Shown: positions 8,897-16,707 of the stretch, one piece after another
How positions within the stretch are numbered: the first letter of the stretch is position 1
Layout of the letters: every line of letters starts with the position of its first letter
Assembly: GCA_963677375.2 (NCBI GenBank)
Contig: CAXXIF010000001.1
Span: 101,016-165,015 of the forward strand
Direction: 5' to 3'
Origin: Pseudaeromonas sp963677375
GTDB taxonomy: Bacteria > Pseudomonadota > Gammaproteobacteria > Enterobacterales > Aeromonadaceae
Length of the DNA: 64,000 nucleotides
Notes under the pieces: model-generated
Told to the model about the DNA's origin: nothing
Seen by the model: only the letters and a program-made list of their open reading frames with translations
The model's database searches: none
Position numbers and translations under genes: made by a program

Positions 8897-11800
8897 TCTT
8901 CTTCCAGCTCGATGTTGATACCCAGTGAGCGAATTTCCTTCAACAGAACGTTGAAAGATTCGGGCATGCCCGGCTCCATACGGTGGTCGCCATCCACGAT
9001 GTTCTTGTACATCTTGGTCCGACCATTCACATCGTCTGACTTGACGGTAAGCATTTCCTGCAAGGTATACGCAGCACCGTAAGCTTCGAGGGCCCACACT
9101 TCCATTTCACCGAAACGCTGACCACCGAACTGCGCCTTACCACCCAGCGGTTGCTGAGTAACCAGGCTGTAGGAACCGGTAGAACGCGCATGCATCTTGT
9201 CGTCCACCAAGTGGTTCAACTTCAGCATGTACATGTAGCCCACGGTAACCTGACGTTCGAACGGCATGCCGCTGCGACCATCAAACAGAGTGATTTGACC
9301 AGATTCAGGCAAGTCAGCCAGCTTCAACATCGCCTTGATTTCGTGCTCTTTGGCACCATCAAAAGCTGGTGTTGCAATCGGCATTCCCTTGCGCAGATTC
9401 TCCGCCAGTGTGCGAACCGCATCATCAGAGAAGGTTGAAAGATCGACCTTCTGACGGCATTCGCCCAAGTCGTAAACCTGCTGCAGGAACTCACGTTGTT
9501 TGGCCAGATCCTGTTGTTCCTTGATCATGCGATCAATCTTCTCGCCGATGCCCTTAGCTGCAAGGCCCATGTGCACTTCGAGAACCTGACCGATGTTCAT
9601 CCGCGATGGTACACCCAGCGGGTTCAGAACGATGTCAACCGGACGACCGTACTCATCATGAGGCATATCTTCGATCGGACAGATCTTGGAGATAACACCC
9701 TTGTTACCATGACGACCGGCCATCTTGTCACCCGGCTGAATGCGACGCTTCACTGCCAGGTAAACCTTGACGATCTTCAGCACGCCTGGGGCCAGATCAT
9801 CACCCTGGATGATCTTCTGACGTTTGGCTTCAAACTTGCGGTCAAACTCTTCACGCAAAGCAATGTACTGCTCGGCGATCTGTTCAAGTTCAACTTGCTT
9901 GCCTTCATCTTCCAGTGCTTGCTCCAGCCACTTGACTCGACCCAGGCTTTCCAGTTTGGCATCGCTGAAACCGGAGTGAACCAGCAGCGAACGGGCGCGA
10001 CTGTAGATACCGTCTTCCAGGATCTTGAACTCTTCGGTCAAATCCTTCTTGGCATCGCGCAGCTGCATGTCTTCAATTTCTTTGGCACGCTTGTCTTTTT
10101 CCACGCCATCGCGGGTAAAGACTTGTACGTCAACCACAGTTCCGTAGACACCGTTAGGCACACGCAGGGAGGAGTCCTTCACATCGGAGGCCTTCTCACC
10201 AAAGATGGCGCGCAGCAGCTTCTCTTCTGGAGTCAGTTGGGTTTCACCCTTCGGCGTTACCTTACCCACCAGAATGTCGCCACCCTGTACTTCGGCACCT
10301 ACGTAGACAATGCCGGACTCATCCAGTTTGGAGAGTGCAGCTTCGCCGACGTTCGGAATATCAGCTGTGATCTCTTCCGGGCCTAGCTTGGTATCACGAG
10401 CGATACAAGCCAGTTCCTGGATGTGGATCGTGGTCAGACGATCTTCTTTCACCACATTTTCGGAAACCAGAATCGAGTCTTCGAAGTTGTAGCCGTTCCA
10501 CGGCATGAAGGCGATACGCAGGTTTTGACCCAGCGCCAACTCACCCAAATCGGTGGACGGACCATCTGCCAGCACGTCACCGGCGACAACCGGCTCACCC
10601 GAACGCACGCAAGGGCGCTGGTTGATACAGGTGTTCTGGTTAGAACGGGTATATTTGGTCAGGCTATAGATGTCGATGCCGGCTTCGCCAGGCAGCAATT
10701 CATCTTCGTTGACCTTGATGACGATACGAGAGGCATCAGCGTAGTCAACCATGCCACCACGGTTGGCAACCACGGTTACACCGGAGTCAACCGCCACAGC
10801 ACGTTCCATCCCGGTACCCACCAGCGGCTTGTCAGCGCGCAGAGTCGGAACGGCCTGACGTTGCATGTTCGAACCCATCAAGGCACGGTTGGCGTCATCG
10901 TGTTCCAGGAACGGGATCAGGGCCGCAGCGACAGAAACTACCTGTTGCGGGCTCACATCCATGTACTGGATCTGATCGGCGTTCATGAAGGTAGATTCAC
11001 CCTTATGACGGCACGGAATCAGCTCATCTTTCAGCTTACCAGCATCGTCCACATTGGCATTTGCCTGGGCGATGACGTAGTTGCCTTCTTCGATGGCTGA
11101 CAGGTAATCGACCTCATCGGTGATCACGCCATCCACAACCTTACGATACGGAGTCTCGAGGAAGCCGTAATCATTGGTGCGCGAGTAGACCGCCAAGGAG
11201 TTGATCAGACCGATGTTCGGACCTTCAGGGGTCTCGATAGGGCACAGGCGACCGTAGTGAGTCGGATGCACGTCTCGGACTTCGAAGCCAGCACGTTCAC
11301 GAGTCAGACCGCCCGGGCCCAACGCAGAGATACGACGCTTGTGGGTCACTTCAGACAGCGGGTTGTTCTGATCCATAAACTGGGACAGTTGGCTGGAGCC
11401 AAAGAACTCTTTCACCGCAGCAGAAATCGGCTTGGCGTTGATCAGATCCTGCGGCATCACGGCATCCAGATCGCCCAGTGACAGGCGTTCTTTCACGGCA
11501 CGTTCGACGCGAACCAAACCGACACGGAACTGGTTCTCAGCCATTTCACCAACAGAACGGATCCGGCGGTTACCCAGGTGATCGATATCATCCACTTCAT
11601 CGTTACCATTACGGATATCGATGAGCTTTTTCATGACATCAACAATGTCTTCCTTGGTCAGGATTCCCAGACCAGTCTGCTCTTCACGATTCAGACGACT
11701 GTTGAACTTCATCCGACCAACGGTGGACAGATCATAACGATCTTCCGAGAAGAACAGGTTTTCGAACAACTGTTCAGCGGCATCACGAGTTGGCGGTTCG

Positions 11801-12918
11801 CCCGGACGCATCATGCGATAAATTTCGACCAACGCCTCAAGGCGGTTGGTAGCGGAATCGATACGCAGGGTCTCGGACATATAGGCGCCGTGGTCCAGTT
11901 CATTAGTGAACAGAACCTCGAACTCCTTGTGGCCAGCTTGCGACAGGTTGGCGATCGCTTCCAGGCTCAGTGCTGTGTTGGCGGCAGCGATAATCTCGCC
12001 GGACTGCGCATTGGCATAATCCTTAGCTACTACCTTACCAACCACATACTCGACCGGCACCTCGATCTGTTTGACGCTGGACTTTTCCAGGTGACGAATA
12101 TGACGCGCAGTCACTCGACGACCCTTCTCCACCACAACTTCGTTATCGACCACTATGTCGAAGATGGCGGTTTCACCGCGCAAACGATCAGGCACCAGCT
12201 CCATCATGAGCTTGCCTTCTTTGACCTCGACCTTGGTGGTTTCGAAGAAGGTCGCCAGAATTTCCTCTGTGGTGAAACTCAGTGCGCGCAACATGATCGA
12301 CGCCGGTAACTTACGGCGACGGTCGATCCGCACGAACAGGTTATCCTTGGCATCGAACTCGAAGTCCAACCAGGATCCACGGTAAGGAATGACGCGAGCA
12401 TTGTAGAGCACCTTCCCGGAGGAGTGCGTCTTGCCCTTGTCGTGATCAAAGAAGACACCCGGGCTGCGATGCAGCTGGGAGACGATGACCCGTTCGGTAC
12501 CATTGATGATAAAGGTACCGTTGTCTGTCATGAGTGGAATTTCACCCATGTAGACTTCTTGTTCCTTGATGTCCTTGACTGTACCGGCAGCTGCTTCTCT
12601 ATCAAACAGCACCAGACGCAACTTAACGCGCAGCGGGGCGGAGTAGGTCACGCCTCGGATTTGGCATTCTTTTACGTCAAATACCGGCTCACCCAGTCGG
12701 TAGCTTACATATTGCAAAGCTGCCGTGCCTGAATAGCTGGTGATCGGGAAAACGCTGCGAAAAGCTGCCTCTAGCCCATATGCCCCTTCCGGGTCGGCTT
12801 CAAGGAACTGTTTAAAGGAGTCCAACTGAATGGACAAAAGATAAGGCGTATCGAGAACTTGATCGCGCTTACCGAAGTCCTTACGAATGCGTTTTTTTTC
12901 GGTATAAGAGTAAACCAT
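8893..12918 (-). CDS. rpoB: RNA polymerase subunit beta
   Basis: The 1341-residue product starts MVYSYTEKKRIRKDFGKRD, as E. coli RpoB (1342 aa). The in-frame extension to 13014 begins at TTG in the leader and is rejected. The rifampicin-binding cluster reads SSQLSQFMDQNNPLSEVTHK then RRISALGPGGLTRERAGFEV, with wild-type D, H, R and S residues, so rifampicin sensitivity is expected. The C-terminal ends EEE. It follows rplL after a 234-nt spacer holding attenuator-like hairpins. Confidence 0.99.
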   Translation of the reverse strand: MVYSYTEKKRIRKDFGKRDQVLDTPYLLSIQLDSFKQFLEADPEGAYGLEAAFRSVFPITSYSGTAALQYVSYRLGEPVFDVKECQIRGVTYSAPLRVKLRLVLFDREAAAGTVKDIKEQEVYMGEIPLMTDNGTFIINGTERVIVSQLHRSPGVFFDHDKGKTHSSGKVLYNARVIPYRGSWLDFEFDAKDNLFVRIDRRRKLPASIMLRALSFTTEEILATFFETTKVEVKEGKLMMELVPDRLRGETAIFDIVVDNEVVVEKGRRVTARHIRHLEKSSVKQIEVPVEYVVGKVVAKDYANAQSGEIIAAANTALSLEAIANLSQAGHKEFEVLFTNELDHGAYMSETLRIDSATNRLEALVEIYRMMRPGEPPTRDAAEQLFENLFFSEDRYDLSTVGRMKFNSRLNREEQTGLGILTKEDIVDVMKKLIDIRNGNDEVDDIDHLGNRRIRSVGEMAENQFRVGLVRVERAVKERLSLGDLDAVMPQDLINAKPISAAVKEFFGSSQLSQFMDQNNPLSEVTHKRRISALGPGGLTRERAGFEVRDVHPTHYGRLCPIETPEGPNIGLINSLAVYSRTNDYGFLETPYRKVVDGVITDEVDYLSAIEEGNYVIAQANANVDDAGKLKDELIPCRHKGESTFMNADQIQYMDVSPQQVVSVAAALIPFLEHDDANRALMGSNMQRQAVPTLRADKPLVGTGMERAVAVDSGVTVVANRGGMVDYADASRIVIKVNEDELLPGEAGIDIYSLTKYTRSNQNTCINQRPCVRSGEPVVAGDVLADGPSTDLGELALGQNLRIAFMPWNGYNFEDSILVSENVVKEDRLTTIHIQELACIARDTKLGPEEITADIPNVGEAALSKLDESGIVYVGAEVQGGDILVGKVTPKGETQLTPEEKLLRAIFGEKASDVKDSSLRVPNGVYGTVVDVQVFTRDGVEKDKRAKEIEDMQLRDAKKDLTEEFKILEDGIYSRARSLLVHSGFSDAKLESLGRVKWLEQALEDEGKQVELEQIAEQYIALREEFDRKFEAKRQKIIQGDDLAPGVLKIVKVYLAVKRRIQPGDKMAGRHGNKGVISKICPIEDMPHDEYGRPVDIVLNPLGVPSRMNIGQVLEVHMGLAAKGIGEKIDRMIKEQQDLAKQREFLQQVYDLGECRQKVDLSTFSDDAVRTLAENLRKGMPIATPAFDGAKEHEIKAMLKLADLPESGQITLFDGRSGMPFERQVTVGYMYMLKLNHLVDDKMHARSTGSYSLVTQQPLGGKAQFGGQRFGEMEVWALEAYGAAYTLQEMLTVKSDDVNGRTKMYKNIVDGDHRMEPGMPESFNVLLKEIRSLGINIELEEE

Positions 12919-13080
12919 AGGGTTCCTCAGCTCGCTGAAAAGTGACCCACGCTGTCCCCGACGAGGACAGTTCTTTTTTCGACACCGCTTTGTATACCAG
13001 ACCAAGCTCAACAATCTGGCGCGCTGACGGCATCTAACGGAATTAAACGGTGCGGAGATCCCGTTAGATTACAGCGCAAA

Positions 13081-13110
13081 AGGGCTGGTGAACAATCATT
13101 CACCAGCCCT
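13081..13110 (-). terminator. rplL-rpoB attenuator hairpin
   Basis: A perfect 12-bp stem (AGGGCTGGTGAA 13081-13092 with TTCACCAGCCCT 13099-13110, 6-nt loop) is followed on the minus strand by TTTTGCGC. Its place matches the partial terminator known between rplL and rpoB in enterics, which lowers rpoBC expression relative to the ribosomal genes. Confidence 0.8.
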
Positions 13111-13111
13111 A

Positions 13112-13155
13112 GCCTGAAAAAAATTCAGGCCGCTAATCTGTAGGGGTACAGATTA
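13112..13155 (-). other. Two further hairpins just downstream of rplL
   Basis: GCCTGAA (13112-13118) pairs with TTCAGGC (13124-13130), and TAATCTGTA (13134-13142) pairs with TACAGATTA (13147-13155) over a GGGG loop. The second contains the rplL stop codon. With the attenuator they make three hairpins in a row within 75 nt. In E. coli this spacer holds an RNase III processing site, a plausible role here too. Confidence 0.6.
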
Positions 13156-13518
13156 CTTAACTTCAACAGAAGCACCGGCAGCTTCCAGCTCTTTCTTCAG
13201 AGCTTCGGCTTCGTCCTTGGAGACGGCTTCTTTAACTGGAGTCGGAGCAGCTTCTACCAGGTCCTTGGCTTCTTTCAGGCCCAGGGAGGTAGCAGCGCGA
13301 ACTGCCTTGATAACGGAAACCTTGTTCGCGCCAACAGCGGTCAGGATTACGTTGAATTCAGTTTGTTCTTCAACAGCTTCAACAGCGGCCGGACCGGCAG
13401 CTACTGCAGCAGCAGCAGAAACGCCGAACTTCTCTTCCATAGCGGTGATCAGTTCAACAACGTCCATTACGGACATAGAAGCAACAGCTTCGATGATTTG
13501 GTCTTTAGTGATAGACAT
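13153..13518 (-). CDS. rplL: 50S ribosomal protein L7/L12
   Basis: The 121-aa product starts MSITKDQIIEAVASMSVMDV, has the flexible alanine-rich hinge AAAAVAAGPAAVEAVEE around residues 35-50, and the C-terminal factor-binding domain with KVSVIKAVRAATSLGLKEAKD and LVEAAPTPVKE. L12 dimers form the ribosomal stalk that recruits GTPase factors. It lies 54 nt behind rplJ; both are translationally controlled through the L10 leader. Confidence 0.99.
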   Translation of the reverse strand: MSITKDQIIEAVASMSVMDVVELITAMEEKFGVSAAAAVAAGPAAVEAVEEQTEFNVILTAVGANKVSVIKAVRAATSLGLKEAKDLVEAAPTPVKEAVSKDEAEALKKELEAAGASVEVK

Positions 13519-13572
13519 GACAAAAAGTTCCTGTCGTAGAAAATTTAATGTGAAAGCAATCTGTTACAAGAA

Positions 13573-14076
13573 TTAGGCCGCTTCGGCTTCTTTCTTGTCG
13601 CGCAGAGCTGCGATAGTACGAACCAGCTTGCCAGCTGCGGCTTCCTTCATGGTAGCCATCAACTTCGCCAAAGCTTCTTCGTAGGTCGGCAGCGTTGCCA
13701 GACGATCAATTTGAGCTGCAGGGATGAATTCACCCTGGAACGCACCACCCTTGATGGAGAACTTATCGTTCCCCTTGGCAAACTCTTTGAACAGACGAGC
13801 AGCAGCGCCCGGGTGTTCGTTAGAGAAAGCGATCAGGGTCGGACCAACAAATACGTCTTTCATGCATTCGAAATCGGAACCTTCTACTGCACGAGTCAGT
13901 AGAGTGTTACGAACAACACGCATGTAAACGCCTGCTTCACGAGCAGACTTACGCAGAGTGGTCATCTTGGCTACGGTTACGCCACGTGAATCGGCGGCAA
14001 CAGCAGACAGTGCGCCTTTGGCAGCTTCGCTGACTTCAGCGACAATCGCCTTTTTGTCTTCGAATCCTAATGCCAT
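13573..14076 (-). CDS. rplJ: 50S ribosomal protein L10
   Basis: The 167-aa product starts MALGFEDKKAIVAEVSEAAKGALSA in the reading used by all enteric L10 proteins (165 aa in E. coli) and contains RKSAREAGVYMRVVRNTLL and VGPTLIAFSNEHPGAAARL. It anchors L7/L12 dimers to 23S rRNA and, with L12, represses its own leader. It is preceded by a 236-nt leader with its own promoter. Confidence 0.98.
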   Translation of the reverse strand: MALGFEDKKAIVAEVSEAAKGALSAVAADSRGVTVAKMTTLRKSAREAGVYMRVVRNTLLTRAVEGSDFECMKDVFVGPTLIAFSNEHPGAAARLFKEFAKGNDKFSIKGGAFQGEFIPAAQIDRLATLPTYEEALAKLMATMKEAAAGKLVRTIAALRDKKEAEAA

Positions 14077-14276
14077 TGGCTTTAACTCCTGGAGTTTAAT
14101 CTGGGCGAACCCAGAACTGACAACAACTCCCCTTGAGAGGGAGAACTCGGTGGCAGAATCCAGAAGAAAGTAAACCTTTCTCGCTGGTGTCCGGCACCGT
14201 CTACGCAGGGGATTAAGGCTTACGCCACCTGCGGTCTTGGACGGGAGTCGAGACCCCCAACCAAATAAGGCGCAGA
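14077..14276 (-). promoter_or_regulatory. rplJ leader (L10-L12 autoregulation region)
   Basis: About 200 nt of untranslated RNA between the rplJ promoter and the rplJ start contain no ORF. Its length and place match the leader that binds L10-L12 and blocks rplJ translation in enterics. I did not derive the fold, so the regulatory role is inferred from position and family knowledge. Confidence 0.6.
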
Positions 14277-14305
14277 ATTCTAACTAAAATTCCACGCCCT
14301 GTAAA
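14277..14305 (-). promoter_or_regulatory. rplJ promoter (P-L10)
   Basis: On the minus strand TTTACA (14305-14300) and TAGAAT (14282-14277) are separated by exactly 17 nt, immediately after the rplA stop. The -10 is identical to that of the str promoter. The place matches the second major promoter of the E. coli rplKAJL-rpoBC cluster. Confidence 0.8.
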
Positions 14306-14312
14306 CGCTCAA

Positions 14313-15017
14313 TTAAGCAGCGTTGGTATCCAGAGTAGCCTGATCAACAGAAACACCGGCACCCATGGTGGTGGAGATGCTTACCTTCTTGATGAACTGC
14401 CCCTTGGAAGTGGACGGCTTGGCCTTTTTCAGGGCGCTCAGCAGTGCTTCCAGGTTTTGCTGCAGTTGCTCAGTGGTAAAATCAACCTTACCCAGAGTGG
14501 TGTGGATGATACCGTTCTTGTCGTTACGATAACGAACCTGACCGGCCTTGGCGTTGTTCACGGCCTCGACCACGTTAGGAGTTACGGTACCAACTTTCGG
14601 GTTCGGCATCAGACCACGAGGGCCGAGGATTTGACCCAGTTGACCAACAACGCGCATTGCATCAGGAGAAGCAATAACGACGTCGAAGTTCATTTCGCCC
14701 TTCTTAATCTGTTCAGCCAGATCTTCCATACCTACCAGGTCAGCACCAGCAGCCTTGGCGGCTTCAGCATTGGCACCTTGGGTAAATACAGCAACGCGAA
14801 CGGTACGACCGGTGCCGTTAGGCAGAACGGTGGCGCCACGAACGTTTTGGTCAGATTTACGAGCATCGATACCCAGATTGACAGCAACGTCAACGCTTTC
14901 AACGAACTTGGCAGTAGCCAGTTCCTTCAGCAGGGCAACGGCTTCGGTGATGCCGTACTCTTTGGTACCATCAACCTTGTCACGGATCACGCGCATGCGC
15001 TTGGTCAGTTTAGCCAT
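14313..15017 (-). CDS. rplA: 50S ribosomal protein L1
   Basis: The 234-aa product begins MAKLTKRMRVIRDKVDGTKE and contains the signature GQLGQILGPRGLMPNPKVGTV and the C-terminal KGQFIKKVSISTTMG. L1 forms the mobile L1 stalk at the E site and represses the rplK-rplA mRNA. It starts 4 nt after rplK ends, so the two are translationally coupled. Confidence 0.99.
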   Translation of the reverse strand: MAKLTKRMRVIRDKVDGTKEYGITEAVALLKELATAKFVESVDVAVNLGIDARKSDQNVRGATVLPNGTGRTVRVAVFTQGANAEAAKAAGADLVGMEDLAEQIKKGEMNFDVVIASPDAMRVVGQLGQILGPRGLMPNPKVGTVTPNVVEAVNNAKAGQVRYRNDKNGIIHTTLGKVDFTTEQLQQNLEALLSALKKAKPSTSKGQFIKKVSISTTMGAGVSVDQATLDTNAA

Positions 15018-15021
15018 TGTC

Positions 15022-15450
15022 TTAACCCTCCACTACCAGGCCCATGGAACGGGCAGAACCCGCGATGCAGCGAGCCATCGCTTCCAGATCGGCACCGGTC
15101 ATATCCGGTTCCTTGGTCTTAGCGATTTCAAGCAGTTGAGCCTGAGAAACCTTGCCAACCTTGTCCTTGTTCGGCCGGGAAGAGCCTGACTGGATACCAG
15201 CGGCCTTCTTCAGCAGGAAAGATGCTGGTGGAGTTTTGGTTTCAAAGGTGAAAGAACGGTCGCTGTACACGGTGATCACGACCGGAGTCGGGGCACCCTT
15301 CTCCAATTTTTCTGTACGAGCGTTGAACGCCTTACAGAATTCCATGATGTTCACACCGTGTTGACCCAGAGCCGGACCAACAGGTGGCGACGGGTTTGCA
15401 CTGCCAGCCTTAACTTGCAGCTTGATATAAGCTGTGACTTTCTTAGCCAT
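15022..15450 (-). CDS. rplK: 50S ribosomal protein L11
   Basis: The 142-aa product begins MAKKVTAYIKLQVKAG and carries the family core NPSPPVGPALGQHGVNIMEF, FNARTEKLEKG and the C-terminal rRNA-binding part EIAKTKEPDMTGADLEAM and CIAGSARSMGL. L11 binds the GTPase centre and is needed for RelA activation. Its promoter lies at 15536-15564, inside the nusG terminator. Confidence 0.99.
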   Translation of the reverse strand: MAKKVTAYIKLQVKAGSANPSPPVGPALGQHGVNIMEFCKAFNARTEKLEKGAPTPVVITVYSDRSFTFETKTPPASFLLKKAAGIQSGSSRPNKDKVGKVSQAQLLEIAKTKEPDMTGADLEAMARCIAGSARSMGLVVEG

Positions 15451-15519
15451 GTTTAAATTACCTCAAAAATGGGTTCTAGCGCCTCAGACCTCTTACGAGC
15501 TCCTCATAGGCTCCCCAAC

Positions 15520-15559
15520 AAAAAAGGGGCAGCGAATTATAGAGAGTTCCGCTACCCCT
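15520..15559 (-). terminator. nusG terminator
   Basis: On the minus strand AGGGGTAGCG (15559-15550) pairs with CGCTGCCCCT (15534-15525) with one G-T wobble over a 15-nt loop, followed by a run of six T. It lies 22 nt after the nusG stop. The rplK promoter overlaps it completely. Confidence 0.85.
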
Positions 15560-15564
15560 GACAA
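15536..15564 (-). promoter_or_regulatory. rplK promoter (P-L11) nested in the nusG terminator
   Basis: On the minus strand TTGTCA (15564-15559) and a perfect TATAAT (15541-15536) are 17 nt apart. The -10 falls in the terminator loop and the spacer is the 5' arm of the stem. The predicted start at about 15529 is inside the 3' arm, so transcripts begun here cannot form the terminator. Confidence 0.85.
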
Positions 15565-15581
15565 GTTTACTTGCGTAAAAA

Positions 15582-16124
15582 TCAGGCTTTTTCAACCTGC
15601 ACAAAGTCGAGCTCCACAGGGGTGGAACGACCGAAAATCAATACAGAAACCTTTAAGCGGCTCTTTTCGTAGTCGACCTCTTCGACCACACCCTGGAAAT
15701 CGGCAAACGGTCCATCACTGACGCGAACCATTTCACCCGCTTCAAATAGCGTCTTCGGCTTCGGTTTGTCGACAGATTCTTGCAGGCGATTCAGGATAGC
15801 ATCCGCTTCTTTGTCAGAGATAGGTGCAGGACGGTCGGAGGTACCGCCGATAAAACCCATGACGCGGGGCACGCTACGTACCAAGTGCCAGGAAGTTTCA
15901 TCCATAACCATCTGAACCAGGACATAACCAGGGAAGAACTTACGCTCACTCTTGCGTTTTTGACCCGCGCGCATTTCGATGACTTCTTCGGTAGGTACCA
16001 ATACTTCCCCGAACTTGTCTTCCATGCCATGCATCTTGATGTATTCTTTCAGCGACTTGGACACACGGCCTTCATAGCCGGAGAAAGCCTGTACGACGTA
16101 CCATCTCATGCGTTGTTCACTCAT
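15582..16124 (-). CDS. nusG: Transcription termination/antitermination factor NusG
   Basis: The 180-aa product starts MSEQRMRWYVVQAFSGYEGRV. The NGN domain continues through FFPGYVLVQMVMD and VRSVPRVMGFIGG; the KOW domain has GEMVRVSDGPFADFQGVVEEV. NusG couples RNA polymerase to Rho or to the ribosome. It starts 3 nt after secE ends, an operon conserved across bacteria, and is followed by a terminator. Confidence 0.98.
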   Translation of the reverse strand: MSEQRMRWYVVQAFSGYEGRVSKSLKEYIKMHGMEDKFGEVLVPTEEVIEMRAGQKRKSERKFFPGYVLVQMVMDETSWHLVRSVPRVMGFIGGTSDRPAPISDKEADAILNRLQESVDKPKPKTLFEAGEMVRVSDGPFADFQGVVEEVDYEKSRLKVSVLIFGRSTPVELDFVQVEKA

Positions 16125-16127
16125 GGC

Positions 16128-16511
16128 TTAACCCTTAACTCCGGTAATAAAGTCCACCACCCAGATGAGAGCCCCATCCAGCAGGAACAAGAACAGCCCG
16201 ACGACAGCGACGACCGCAAAAATAATCAAGGTTGTTTGAATGGTCTCCTGACGGCTGGGCCATACCACCTTGCGAACTTCAATACGGGACTCTCGAGCAA
16301 AGTCGAGTACCGACCGGCCTTTCCCTGTTTGCAGTGCAATAACACCCGCAACAGCGATAGCACCCACGACGGCCACGATACGAATAAACAAGGCCTGCTC
16401 GCTAAAGGCATAGTTGCCCACGACTGCAGCAGCCAGGATGATGAAAACCAGGCTCCATAACAGGGTATCTTTGGCCTTGCTGCCGCCCTGGCTCTCAGTA
16501 TTCACACTCAT
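16128..16511 (-). CDS. secE: Preprotein translocase subunit SecE
   Basis: SecE clamps SecY in the Sec translocon. The 127-aa product starts MSVNTESQGGSKAKD and has three membrane helices (about 18-36, 43-62 and 93-117), the last preceded by the conserved amphipathic VRKVVWPSRQETIQTT. This is the gammaproteobacterial three-helix form and exactly the E. coli length. The ATG at 16511 has AGGTAGG 6 nt upstream; an upstream ATG at 16529 lacks this support. Confidence 0.96.
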   Translation of the reverse strand: MSVNTESQGGSKAKDTLLWSLVFIILAAAVVGNYAFSEQALFIRIVAVVGAIAVAGVIALQTGKGRSVLDFARESRIEVRKVVWPSRQETIQTTLIIFAVVAVVGLFLFLLDGALIWVVDFITGVKG

Positions 16512-16578
16512 ACAACCTACCTGTTTCATAATTTACTGATTTAAAAGACGCGAAAGCCCCGCGCTCGGCGAGGTAAGC

Positions 16579-16655
16579 TGGCAGGGGCGGAGGGATTCGA
16601 ACCCCCAACCATCGGTTTTGGAGACCGCTGTTCTACCAATTGGAACTACGCCCCT
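16579..16655 (-). tRNA. tRNA-Trp (CCA)
   Basis: The minus strand reads AGGGGCGTAGTTCC... with acceptor stem AGGGGCG/CGCCCCT, anticodon loop CTCCAAA (anticodon CCA), T loop GGTTCGAATCC and an encoded 3' CCA (16581-16579). It lies between tuf and secE, as in E. coli relatives with tRNA genes flanking tuf. Confidence 0.97.
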
Positions 16656-16660
16656 GCAAA

Positions 16661-16687
16661 ACAAAGCCCCTATTATAGGGGCTTTGT
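16661..16687 (-). terminator. tuf terminator
   Basis: A perfect 10-bp stem (ACAAAGCCCC 16661-16670 with GGGGCTTTGT 16678-16687, loop of 7) is followed on the minus strand by TTTTGC. It lies 21 nt after the tuf stop. Its loop is a -10 element of the next promoter. Confidence 0.85.
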
Positions 16688-16701
16688 CTGTCGTTTGTCA
16701 G
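16672..16701 (-). promoter_or_regulatory. tRNA-Trp/secE-nusG promoter nested in the tuf terminator
   Basis: On the minus strand CTGACA (16701-16696) and TATAAT (16677-16672) are separated by 18 nt; the TATAAT occupies the terminator loop. Transcription would start about 16665, in the 3' arm, and run into tRNA-Trp 10 nt on. Confidence 0.7.
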
Positions 16702-16707
16702 CCAGGA

